This document shows, one piece after another, positions 51,405 through 59,349 of a stretch of DNA of 64,000 bases (within the stretch, counting starts at the first letter, position 1; every line of letters starts with the position of its first letter). A program made the translations under genes and the position numbers. The DNA lies in NCBI RefSeq assembly GCF_938017775.1, contig NZ_CALIIU010000012.1, forward strand, positions 38,933-102,932, in the 5' to 3' direction. The notes beneath the pieces were generated by a model that had not been told where the DNA came from, made no database searches, and was given only the letters and a program-made list of their open reading frames with translations. This DNA comes from an uncultured Campylobacter sp. Its GTDB lineage: Bacteria; Campylobacterota; Campylobacteria; Campylobacterales; Campylobacteraceae.

Positions 51405-51644
51405 ATGAGTTTTAAGAGATTTTTTGCAGTAGCGCTTGTGGTGGGCGCTTTCGCTTCGGTGAGCGCAGAGGCTAGCGCTGCGGGGGATTTTTGTATCAAA
51501 AACGGCGGCGAGCTGATCGTCCGCAAAGACGGCAACGGCGTGGACTACACCGTTTGTAAGCTGCCTGACGGCACGATGATCGACGCTGAAGAATTTTATA
51601 AAACAGGCGGCGATTTGAGCAAATTTAAGAGCGTAAATCGATAG
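51405..51644 (+). CDS. Small secreted DUF333 protein
   Basis: A 79-residue protein with a signal peptide (about 1-26, cleavage near ASAAG) and a DUF333 core: FCIKNGGELIVRKDGNG followed by YTVCKLPDGTMIDAEEFY. The two cysteines are at the positions seen in this family, which is often labelled a putative hemolysin without evidence. It probably acts in the periplasm; its function is unknown. It stands alone. Confidence 0.82.
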   Translation: MSFKRFFAVALVVGAFASVSAEASAAGDFCIKNGGELIVRKDGNGVDYTVCKLPDGTMIDAEEFYKTGGDLSKFKSVNR

Positions 51645-52089
51645 AATTTTATTGCTTGCGAGATTTTCGGCAGCGAAATTCCATAAAATTCTGCGTCAAA
51701 ATTCCTCTTTAAAATTTAGATGAATTTCGACTAACAAGCATTAGCGCAAGTAAATTATTTGGGTACCTCATACAAAGTGAGGGCAGCAGGGTGATGGAAG
51801 AAATTTAATTATCCAAACATCAACGATGTGCGGAGATTTTGCTCTAGCAAGGTGCTGAAAGCGGCGGCTACGCAAAGCAGAAATATTTTAAGCGACTTGA
51901 TGCGACGCAGACAACCTGCTAGATGCTTGATTACGACGAAGGTTTTTTTGGATATGCGATAAGCATTTGTGCCCATAGTTGCTGAGCTTAAATTTCAGCC
52001 ATTTGTGGGCGTAGCTCACTTCCTTTTTTTGAAAGGCTCAAATTTTAGTCGCTTGTGGGCACTCATTCGCTTCCTTTGCCCGCGTAAAT
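51645..52089. other. Intergenic region with a degenerate tandem repeat
   Basis: No gene is supported. Two similar units of about 45 bases lie at about 51984-52026 and 52034-52078 (GAGCTTAAATTTCAGCCATT and GGCTCAAATTTTAGTCGCTT, each followed by TGTGGGC and then TTCCTTT). Confidence 0.55.
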
Positions 52090-52776
52090 TTAGTGCGTGA
52101 AAACCACGATCTCGCCGCGCTCAAACGCGATCTGCCGTCCCGCTAGATACAGCTCGAAGTAGGGCTTCAAAAAGTCCTCCTGCGGCCTTTGCGCGTAGTT
52201 TGGATACTGCAAGTACACAGGTAGCAGGTAGTCGCAGTTGATCGAATAGTACGCCTCGCCGAGCACCCATAGCTTCGCATCGAGCTTAGGCGAATCTATC
52301 ATCCACTCCGTGATCGCCTCATAGACGGCGTCCGCAAGCTCGTCTTCGTGATCCGCGAGATCAAAGCTCTCCTGCACGCGAGCGGATTTTATCTGCTCAA
52401 GTATCTTTAAAAGTCCGCTCTTGCCTAGAAATTCTGCGAAAATTTTTAAATTTCGAATGTGCGCTAAAGCTAGGTTCTTAAGCGCTTCGCCACCAAATTT
52501 CGGATCCTGCGGCGGGCAAAAATACCCGGGCGCCACGCCCTGATCGAACGCCTCTTGCGTCTGCTGCGCCGTGACTGCATAGATCGGCATTATACGCGCT
52601 TGTAGCTCGGTGCCGTTTTGTAGCGGCGCAAACACTGCCTCCACGCCGGCGCCGTCAGGAATGAAGCACTGAAAAAGCCCGTAAAGCTTATCCTGCAGAT
52701 CGATCTCTTTGCAATCTAAGCTTAAATCTAGCCCCGCAGCCTCGTTAATGCGACTAGCGTACTCGAAATTCGTCAT
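52090..52776 (-). CDS. Orphan cytoplasmic protein
   Basis: A 228-residue protein with normal codon character and a plausible start (GGGGCG before the ATG). It is acidic, without signal peptide or membrane helix, with motifs such as YFCPPQDPKFGGEALKNLAL and EAITEWMIDSPKLDAKLWVLG. The last residues are GEIVVFTH. No known domain is recognised. Its neighbourhood offers no clue. Confidence 0.75.
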   Translation of the reverse strand: MTNFEYASRINEAAGLDLSLDCKEIDLQDKLYGLFQCFIPDGAGVEAVFAPLQNGTELQARIMPIYAVTAQQTQEAFDQGVAPGYFCPPQDPKFGGEALKNLALAHIRNLKIFAEFLGKSGLLKILEQIKSARVQESFDLADHEDELADAVYEAITEWMIDSPKLDAKLWVLGEAYYSINCDYLLPVYLQYPNYAQRPQEDFLKPYFELYLAGRQIAFERGEIVVFTH

Positions 52777-53375
52777 TTTCGCCCCTTTAAATTTTGACCG
52801 TCAAAGCGTTTGGGTGGAATTTTACCTAAATTTTACGCATTTTCCGAATTAAAATTTACACGCGATGAGACTTTTGTAGAATTTAAAATTTAGCGGTTCG
52901 GTTTGAACTTGATTCTGCGCCAAGGCGGCGGGGCGATTGGCGGCGGCAGGTGTCGCGTGACGGGGTGATGAGCGGCAGCAGATAGGTTATAGCGCGGCGG
53001 GAGAACGGCGTCTGACAGCGGCGCCTACGGCGCGTGGCGACGGGCGATAACCGATGATCGCGACCGTGGCGCTCGCGGGCTACTTGCTCGCAAAAGCTGG
53101 ATTTTTAATGCTCAGGCCGTCGCAAAATGGCGGGCGGTGTATTGGATGACAGCAGCGCTCGTAGCGCCCGTGATGAATGCTGTATTTTTCACGATCCCTC
53201 CTTCGGTAGAAATTTATTAAATTTAGCTCGCCCTTTTACCGCTTGCATTAGTAGTGTCCTTCCATCTACTGGCCGTATCGCCGAAGAGGCGCAAACGCAG
53301 CATGCAATGTAATTTTACAGATCTTTTTATTTTTGCTAATTTTAGCTAAAATTAGCAAAATTTTAAAGGAAAGAT
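52777..53375. other. Intergenic region with a diverged repeat and a palindrome
   Basis: 599 bases without a supported gene; a 61-codon frame at 53127-53312 has no good start. The motif ATTGGATGACAGCAGCGCTC at 53141-53160 is similar to 54250-54270. The end holds a perfect 30-bp palindrome at 53331-53360. Confidence 0.55.
53331..53360. promoter_or_regulatory. Perfect 30-bp palindrome before an orphan membrane protein gene
   Basis: Each half is TTTTGCTAATTTTAG and its exact complement, meeting at the central AGCT. It ends 15 bases before the ATG at 53376 and just before the AAAGGA ribosome-binding site. It could be a strong operator, or a hairpin in the mRNA leader that controls translation. 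Confidence 0.65.
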
Positions 53376-53945
53376 ATGTTGATTTCTTACTCGCTACAAG
53401 ATAACCGGAAATTTGCTAAAATGAGAACTAGAATTTCGCGCAGAATTTATAAAGGGAGCAAGTTCATCCGCACCGTCTGCGCGACAGATTTGCTTTTCGC
53501 TTTTGCGTTTTCGGCCTGCCTTTTTATTTTTGAGGATGATTGGATAGAGTTTTTACGCGAGTACTATGGTGATAAGTCCTGGATAAAGAGCTTAGGAGCT
53601 ATCTTGCCTACTGCTTGCGCAGTTTTTTATATTTATGCTATTTGCGTTAGATCGTGGCTACTAAATTCCGCGATATATAATAAGAATAAAAATGTCACTT
53701 TCGGCTATTTTAGCATTGAAATTTCAGACGATTTAAAGGGGCAATTTATATTCGTAAGCGAGCGAGATACGCTCATTTATGATGCGGAATTTTGTGAGGT
53801 GGTAATGGAGCGCGATTTTTTGGTAATTTTGCTGGAAGGAAGTCTTTTTATCGCCGTACCCAACGAAGCGTTTAAAGAAATAAGCAAAGAGGAATTTGCT
53901 GCGAAATTAAATAAAACAATAAGTGAGGCAAAAAGCGAAATTTAA
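53376..53945 (+). CDS. YcxB-like membrane protein, orphan
   Basis: A 189-residue protein with two membrane helices (about 33-53 and 70-93) and a C-terminal soluble domain. The pattern FGYFSIEISDD, FVSERDTLIYDAEFCEVVMERDFLVILLEG (central part CEVVMERDFLVILLEG) and FIAVPNEAFKE resembles YcxB-like (PH-type) domains, where the last motif is often pksaF. It is AT-richer than most of the window. A perfect palindrome lies directly upstream. It may be related in fold to the protein encoded at 11602-11976. Confidence 0.72.
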   Translation: MLISYSLQDNRKFAKMRTRISRRIYKGSKFIRTVCATDLLFAFAFSACLFIFEDDWIEFLREYYGDKSWIKSLGAILPTACAVFYIYAICVRSWLLNSAIYNKNKNVTFGYFSIEISDDLKGQFIFVSERDTLIYDAEFCEVVMERDFLVILLEGSLFIAVPNEAFKEISKEEFAAKLNKTISEAKSEI

Positions 53946-54554
53946 AAAGCTATGGGCAGATAGAACGGATATGATTGCGATCACAATGGAATCTTAGCCA
54001 TAATGAAATTTTATCCGTTGCTTGCAAATCTTTTGCTATTTTTGTCTTAAAAATTTTTGCTAAAGAATTTTATTTATGCTTACGAGCACATAGTAAAAGT
54101 ACCGCACTAAAATTTATTAAGCTCGGTGATGTCCTCTTGAGAGTACGCCTAAAATATTTTTATGCTCACGCTCCGCACCGCTGCGGCGGTGCGGTAATGA
54201 GCGACGATAGATAAGTTGTCGCGCGGCTATGAGCGGCGACGATCAGCATATTGGATGACGGCACCACTCGCAGGCCGGTCGCTCGCAAAAGCGCTTTTTT
54301 GCGTTCATAGCGCGCATTAGCGACGCAAAGTCGGCGGCATTGTTTGATCTATTGCGCGCGAAATGAAATTTTATCGTTTAAATTCTAGAGCAAGACCTGC
54401 GCCTGCAGCGGCAAATTTGCTTGTAGGAATGAAATTCGTCGTTCAAATTTAGCAAAGATAAAATTTTAAATTGCGTAAATCGCGGGAGGGGACGGGTAAT
54501 GATTTGATTTTGTTCGCGTCGCGCAGTATTTAGGCGGCGCAACGCGATTAAATT
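53946..54554. other. Intergenic region, no gene seen
   Basis: 609 bases between two genes that point toward each other. The motif ATTGGATGACGGCACCACTCG at 54250-54270 (shown here only in part: ATTGGATGACGGCACC) repeats that at 53141-53160. A short GC-rich inverted repeat (CCGCACCGCTGCGGCGG region, about 54174-54192) may be a terminator. No gene is supported. Confidence 0.5.
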
Positions 54555-55058
54555 TTACTTTATCCCCGCAAATGCTGCTTTTGCATCCGCCAGATCCTTC
54601 TCGTCCGGGTGTTTCGCAGCCTCCGCCCAGCGCGCAAGTCGCTCGGGGGTCATAGGATGAGGCGAGTTGCCGCCGGCCGCCATTTTGCGCATCGTCTCAA
54701 GTAGGTTCGGATCGATCGCGCCCTGGCAGGCAAACTCCCTTATAATCTCGTTACCGTTTGCTTTAAGCCCCTCTTCAAAGGTATCTAGGCACTTGCGCGA
54801 GTGTTCGCCGTCCGGCTCCGCGCCCAGAGTCATAAAAACGCCAAGCTTCTTGCCGTGAATCTTGCGTAAAAAGCGCATAAATTTCGCTTCGGCTTCGCCC
54901 TTATCGACGTAAAAGCCCAAGGCTATGAAGTCGTAATCATCGACCTCGCCTTCAAAGTCGCGGAAATTTAGACTCTCGCAGCCTAGTTGCTCGGCGATCG
55001 CGTCGCCCACCTTTTTCGTGTTACCCGTTTGTGAGGTGTAAAACACGATTTTTTTCAT
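54555..55058 (-). CDS. Flavodoxin paired with the heme-degrading radical SAM enzyme
   Basis: The start is set at 55058 so that the protein begins KKIVFYTSQTGNTKKVGDAI, with the FMN phosphate-binding loop TSQTGNT at residues 8-14. The 167-residue flavodoxin also has DDYDFIALGFYVDKGEAE and FMTLGAEPDGEHS, a form seen in flavodoxins encoded beside HutW/HmuW genes. In Fusobacterium the partner HmuF supplies electrons to HmuW; that role is inferred here. It overlaps the radical SAM gene by 4 bases and ends the operon. Confidence 0.85.
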   Translation of the reverse strand: MKKIVFYTSQTGNTKKVGDAIAEQLGCESLNFRDFEGEVDDYDFIALGFYVDKGEAEAKFMRFLRKIHGKKLGVFMTLGAEPDGEHSRKCLDTFEEGLKANGNEIIREFACQGAIDPNLLETMRKMAAGGNSPHPMTPERLARWAEAAKHPDEKDLADAKAAFAGIK

Positions 55059-56272
55059 ACAAAATCCTTTTTCATAATGTTTGCTATCTCTTCGTTGATG
55101 TTGTTGCCCCAAAAAACTCCGTCCAAGTTTAAGACCGATTTTTCATCCTTAAGCTCCAAAAGCCCCCAGCTCTCAAATTCCTTTAGTTTCTGCAGCGCTT
55201 CGTCATAAACGCTCGCGCTTAGGGCGGTTTTTAACTCGCTTAAATTTACGATCGGATACTGAAATAGATTGCTTAGTACGCCGTATTTTGCTTCGCGCTC
55301 ATCGATTCGCGAGATCATCTTGTGTCCTGACACGCCGTAAATTCCGAAGCCCGCTACGTGTCCGCCCGCGCCGTTGCCGATAGGAAGGACGTCCGTGCCC
55401 TTGTGGCTTAGCTTGATGTAGCCGTAGTTATCGCGACCTTTTCGAGCGAGCTTGGTAAGCTCCAAAACCTCGAAATTATCGCTTCCGACAAGTAGTGCGC
55501 CCGCGAAAGCGTGGTGTAGCTTCTTATCGATCTCTAGATCATAGTAGGATTTGTCGATCTTTTTGTATAACTCCGAGCCCTCGAAAAACATCAGCGAGTA
55601 AAAGCTGGCGCTATCTAGACCTAGCTCATCTACATAGCGCGCGTCCTCTAGCGCTTCCTCCACGCTTTCGTTGGGGAAGTTGTAGATGATGTCGCAGCAG
55701 AGCATGCCGTCAAATTTTTCTCTAAGCTCCTTTAGTCGCTCGATTGCGCGAGCGGGCTTATGCACTCGGTTTAGAAGCGCGCGCCCCTGTCTGCTGAAGG
55801 TCTGCACGCCGATGCTAAAGCGGTTTACGCCGAAGCTTTGCAAGGCAAGCGCCTTTTGAAGGTCTAAATTATGCAGAGTGGTCTCTACGCTGATCTCGCA
55901 GTCCTCTGCGATCTTAAAATTTTTATGCAGCGCGCCTAGAACCTTTTCGAAGTGCGTCTCGCTAAAGACGCTCGGCGTGCCGCCGCCGAAGTAGATACTT
56001 TTGATCTTTTTGGTGTCGAAGTAGGGCATCTCGCCGTAGTCTTTGATCTGGCGGATCAAAAATTTAGCGTATTCATCCAGCTCGTCGCCGAGTTTGGAGC
56101 GCATCATTGAACAAAACGAGCAGATGTTGTCGCAAAACGGCACGTGCAGATAGATCACGCAGTCGCCGTCTTTTGCGGGCTGCTCCAGCGCATCGAACAG
56201 CTCGTTTTCGCTTGCGGAGACGCTCTCGAAAAGCTTGGAGCGATGGTGGGATTTAATGCGTTCTTTAAACAT
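55055..56272 (-). CDS. hutW: HutW/ChuW-like radical SAM heme-degrading enzyme
   Basis: A 405-residue HemN/HemW-superfamily protein. The 4Fe-4S site is C47-D-N-I-C51-S-F-C54, and IKSIYFGGGTPSVFS, SVETTLHNLD, GVNRFSIGVQTF and CCDIIYNFPNESVEEAL follow. The gene lies in a heme transporter operon with a flavodoxin, as in ChuW, HutW and HmuW, which open heme without oxygen and release iron. Coproporphyrinogen oxidase HemN is excluded by context. ChuW acts as a methyltransferase on heme; the exact product here is unknown. Confidence 0.87.
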   Translation of the reverse strand: MFKERIKSHHRSKLFESVSASENELFDALEQPAKDGDCVIYLHVPFCDNICSFCSMMRSKLGDELDEYAKFLIRQIKDYGEMPYFDTKKIKSIYFGGGTPSVFSETHFEKVLGALHKNFKIAEDCEISVETTLHNLDLQKALALQSFGVNRFSIGVQTFSRQGRALLNRVHKPARAIERLKELREKFDGMLCCDIIYNFPNESVEEALEDARYVDELGLDSASFYSLMFFEGSELYKKIDKSYYDLEIDKKLHHAFAGALLVGSDNFEVLELTKLARKGRDNYGYIKLSHKGTDVLPIGNGAGGHVAGFGIYGVSGHKMISRIDEREAKYGVLSNLFQYPIVNLSELKTALSASVYDEALQKLKEFESWGLLELKDEKSVLNLDGVFWGNNINEEIANIMKKDFV

Positions 56273-57055
56273 CTATTTCGTTGCCTCCGCGTAAATTTCA
56301 TCCACCGTCTCGCCGATCTGCGGGCTACCCCGCAAGATAAGCGTCGGGGCCTTTAAAATTTTGCCCGATTTTACCGCTTTGGTATTTCTAAGGATCGGAT
56401 TTGCTTTTAAAAAATCCTCCGTCTCGCCGCCTACGATGACCATAATATCGGGGTTTTGCTCCAAGATGTATTCGGCAGATACAGAAGGCGTGCTACCTTT
56501 TAGGCCGTCTGTGATATTTTTGGCGCCTAGGCGAGCGAAGATATCGCCTACTAGGGTTTTGTCGTTAAAGGCCATAGTGGCGTTTGAGCCGAAAAATAGC
56601 GCTACTTTTTTGCCGCGAAGAGCGGGTTTGTCTGCAAAAATTCCATCCATCTGAGCGCAAATTTTATCCGCCTCGCTCTCTTTTTTTACGATCGCCGCGA
56701 CCTTCTTTACGTTTTGGCAGATATCTGCGGTAGAGTTTGCATCCATCGCAAGGCTCTTAAGTCCCAGTTTTTGCAGATTCTCGCTAACGCCTGCGGAGTG
56801 AAAGCTCGTGATGACCAGATCGGGCTTAAGCTCGACGATCTTTTCCATATTCGGCTTTACGTAGGTGCCTACGCTCGGTAGTTTCGCGGTTTCTGCCTCC
56901 GGGCGGATCTTGCTCATCGAGGTAGTTGAGATCGCAGCGATCTGATCCTGCGCGCCTAAAGCATAGATGATCTCGACTGCTGCGGGATCAAGTACGACTA
57001 GACCTTTGGCGAGCGCAAAACTCGCCGAAAGCAAAGCTATAAGAATTTTTTTCAT
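56273..57055 (-). CDS. hmuT: Heme ABC transporter substrate-binding protein
   Basis: A 260-residue periplasmic protein with a signal peptide (about 1-16). The cluster-III fold pattern is visible in LVVLDPAAVEIIYALGAQDQI, of which DPAAVEIIYALGA is typical, then PSVGTYVKPNMEKIVELKPDLVI and a second lobe with VGDIFARLGAKNI. It is most similar in style to HmuT/PhuT heme-binding proteins. It overlaps the ATPase gene by 4 bases and abuts the radical SAM gene with no gap. Confidence 0.87.
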   Translation of the reverse strand: MKKILIALLSASFALAKGLVVLDPAAVEIIYALGAQDQIAAISTTSMSKIRPEAETAKLPSVGTYVKPNMEKIVELKPDLVITSFHSAGVSENLQKLGLKSLAMDANSTADICQNVKKVAAIVKKESEADKICAQMDGIFADKPALRGKKVALFFGSNATMAFNDKTLVGDIFARLGAKNITDGLKGSTPSVSAEYILEQNPDIMVIVGGETEDFLKANPILRNTKAVKSGKILKAPTLILRGSPQIGETVDEIYAEATK

Positions 57056-57825
57056 AATTTCTCCTTTTGCGGTAAGATAAATTTGGTTCCTAAATTTTCG
57101 ACTATCAGGGCGTCAAAGCCGTAAATTTCTTTTATGATCTGCGGCGTAAAAAGCTCGCTCGCGCTACCGCGATACCTCACTGCGCCATCTTTTAGCATCA
57201 AAATTTCATCGCAAAACAGCGAGGCTAAATTTAGATCGTGCAGTACGATGACGCTCGTTAAATTTAGCGTTTTGGTTAAATTTTCGCAGATCCTCATCGC
57301 CTCGATCGCGTAGTTCATATCAAGCGCACCCGTGGGCTCATCAAGCAGTAAAATTTCAGGCTCGCTTACGAGCGCTCTGGCAAGCAGCACGCGCCCGAAC
57401 TCGCCGCCGCTTAGCTCAAACGCGCTGCGATTTAAAAATTTCTTCACGTCCAAAAGCTCGGCGATTTGCTCTACCTTGTCGCGGTCGCTCGCATCGTAGC
57501 CGCTAAATGCGCTTTTTAGGCGGCAAAATCTGCCCGCAAGTAAAATTTCATTCACGTTTAGCGCGGCTGCGAGGGCTGTTTTTTGCGGCACGAAGCCGAT
57601 TAGCGCCGCAAGCTCTTTTAGGCTATACTCGCTTGCCTTTTTGCCGTTTATTTCGATGATCCCGCTTGCAGGCTTTAAAATTTGCAAGATGTTTTTTAGC
57701 AAAGTGCTCTTGCCGCAGCCGTTAGGACCCAAAATCCCGTAAAATTTACCCCGCTTTAAATTTAACTCGATGCCTCGCAAGATCGCCCGCTTGCCGTAGC
57801 TGAAGTTTAGCGCCGAAATTTTCAT
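57052..57825 (-). CDS. hmuV: Heme ABC transporter ATPase
   Basis: A 257-residue ABC ATPase of the FecE/HmuV/BtuD type. Walker A is GPNGCGKST (33-41), the Q loop is in GFVPQKT, the signature is ELSGGEFGRVLLARAL, Walker B is EILLLDEPTGALD and the switch histidine is in VLHDLNLA. It powers import through the permease encoded upstream, with 4-base overlaps on both sides. Confidence 0.94.
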   Translation of the reverse strand: MKISALNFSYGKRAILRGIELNLKRGKFYGILGPNGCGKSTLLKNILQILKPASGIIEINGKKASEYSLKELAALIGFVPQKTALAAALNVNEILLAGRFCRLKSAFSGYDASDRDKVEQIAELLDVKKFLNRSAFELSGGEFGRVLLARALVSEPEILLLDEPTGALDMNYAIEAMRICENLTKTLNLTSVIVLHDLNLASLFCDEILMLKDGAVRYRGSASELFTPQIIKEIYGFDALIVENLGTKFILPQKEKL

Positions 57826-58790
57826 GCATGCTTCCTAAACGCTAGGTATAGAAAAAATGGCGCCCCGAAAAAGGAGGTCACCACGCCGATCGGAATTTCT
57901 ACCGGCGAGAGGGCGTTTTTAGCGATTACGTCGCAAAAAACCAAAAAAACTCCGCCGGTAAGCGCGCTAGCAGGGATCAGCACGGCGTTGCTCGCCGTGT
58001 GAAGCGCCATACGAAGCGTATGCGGAATGATGAGCCCCACGAAGCCTATCATCCCCGTAAATGCGACCGAAAAGCCGATGATGAGCGAGGAGACGATGAG
58101 TAGGCTCTTTTTGGACTTATCGACGTTGAGTCCCAGCGATTTCGCCTCCTCGTCGCCGTTTAAGATGATATTTAGCTCGTGGCGCTTCGCGTAAAAATAC
58201 GCCATGCAAAACAGCAGCGGCGGCAGCAAAAGCGCGATCTTTTGCCAGTTTGCGCCGCCTAGATAGCCCATCATCCACGCCGTAATCCTAAAGCTATCCT
58301 CTCCGATGAGATAGACCGCGAAAGAGGTAAATGCGCCTAAAAACGACGATACGGCGATGCCTACGATCAGCAGAGTCGAGATCGAGCGAGTGAGGGCGGC
58401 GAGCTTAAAGATCACGAGCGAAAGCCCGCCGGCGGCCAAAAATGCGAAAATTCCGTAAAAAACGTCGCTAAGCCCAAGCAGGTAAGCTATAACCGCGCCG
58501 AAAGTCGCTGCCGAGGCAATACCGATGATGTAGGGGTCCGCAAGCGGGTTTAAAAATACGCTTTGCACCACCACTCCCGAAGTTGCCAGCAGCGCGCCTA
58601 TTAAAATTCCAAGCACGAGGCGCGGCAGGCGCATTTGTAGCAAGATGAGCTGCTTGGTCTCGTCTATCTCGCCGAAGGTGAAAAATTTTACTACGTCGCC
58701 CAGCGAAATGCTCGCTCCGCCGCTACTTACGGCTACTAAAGCAAGCAATATGAAAGCTGCGATTAGAAAGAGATAAAATTTAAAGCTCAT
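57822..58790 (-). CDS. hmuU: Heme ABC transporter permease
   Basis: A 322-residue FecCD/BtuC-family permease with about ten helices. LRLPRLVLGILIGALLATSGVVVQ (core LPRLVLGILIGALLATSG), NPLADPYIIGIASAATFGAV and FVGLIIPHTLRM are family signatures. It is the first gene of the five-gene operon hmuU-hmuV-hmuT-hutW-flavodoxin. A Fur-box-like element lies about 230 bases upstream. Confidence 0.93.
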   Translation of the reverse strand: MSFKFYLFLIAAFILLALVAVSSGGASISLGDVVKFFTFGEIDETKQLILLQMRLPRLVLGILIGALLATSGVVVQSVFLNPLADPYIIGIASAATFGAVIAYLLGLSDVFYGIFAFLAAGGLSLVIFKLAALTRSISTLLIVGIAVSSFLGAFTSFAVYLIGEDSFRITAWMMGYLGGANWQKIALLLPPLLFCMAYFYAKRHELNIILNGDEEAKSLGLNVDKSKKSLLIVSSLIIGFSVAFTGMIGFVGLIIPHTLRMALHTASNAVLIPASALTGGVFLVFCDVIAKNALSPVEIPIGVVTSFFGAPFFLYLAFRKHA

Positions 58791-59349
58791 AGTCCACCAG
58801 GCGAACTATACGCGCAGATTTCGTCGCGGCGGATATTTTTAAAATTTAAGCGGCGTCGGGAATTTATGCATGCGGAATTTATGAAATTCTCGCGGCTGGC
58901 GCAATTATTTTTGAAGCTTGCATAGCTTTTGATATCAGCGCGAAAAAGTACGTAGCCGCACACCTGATTCGGCATAAATTTCCTCCTAAAAGTATTCGCG
59001 ATTTTTGTTAAGAAATTAAAATCGTTATCATAGGATTTTATCGCTTGGTTTCTTAAACCGCGATAAATTCCGTAACGGCTAAGGGCTACGGAGTTAAATT
59101 TAGGGCGATTAAATGTTAAAATCTCGCGCGTCTCCAAGCCGCCTCTTTAAATTTGAAATTCAAAATTTAGGCGTTAAATTTAAACGCCGAAAGAGCTCTT
59201 TTTAATTTCGCGATTCAGCTTTAAATTATAAAAACGCCGATAAAATACGCACTAAATTTTATTTAACGAGCCCCGCTTTAAAGGTGCGAGCCGTTTTATT
59301 AAAACGACGAATTGCGCCGAAGCTGCTCGCTAAGTTTTAAGGAGAGAGC
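58791..59349. other. Divergent control region between the heme operon and cstA
   Basis: 559 bases with promoters for both sides. A Fur-box-like element is at 59016-59034. A minus-strand frame (58787-59137) is open across it but lacks a family match and is not called. The part near cstA (59140-59340) has repeated AAATTT words and a GGAGAG ribosome-binding site. Confidence 0.55.
59016..59034 (-). promoter_or_regulatory. Fur-box-like element upstream of the heme operon
   Basis: On the minus strand it reads TATGATAACGATTTTAA. GATAACGAT matches 8 of 9 bases of the GATAATGAT repeat of the Fur consensus. Iron repression of the heme uptake genes would be expected. The distance of about 230 bases to hmuU implies a long leader. 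Confidence 0.5.

Noticed and set aside
53127..53312. 61-codon frame upstream of the orphan membrane protein
   Set aside because: No ribosome-binding site and no resemblance to known proteins; the DNA carries a diverged intergenic repeat.
58787..59137. 116-codon minus-strand frame upstream of hmuU
   Set aside because: It spans the Fur-box-like element and the promoter region, has basic and irregular composition and no family resemblance.
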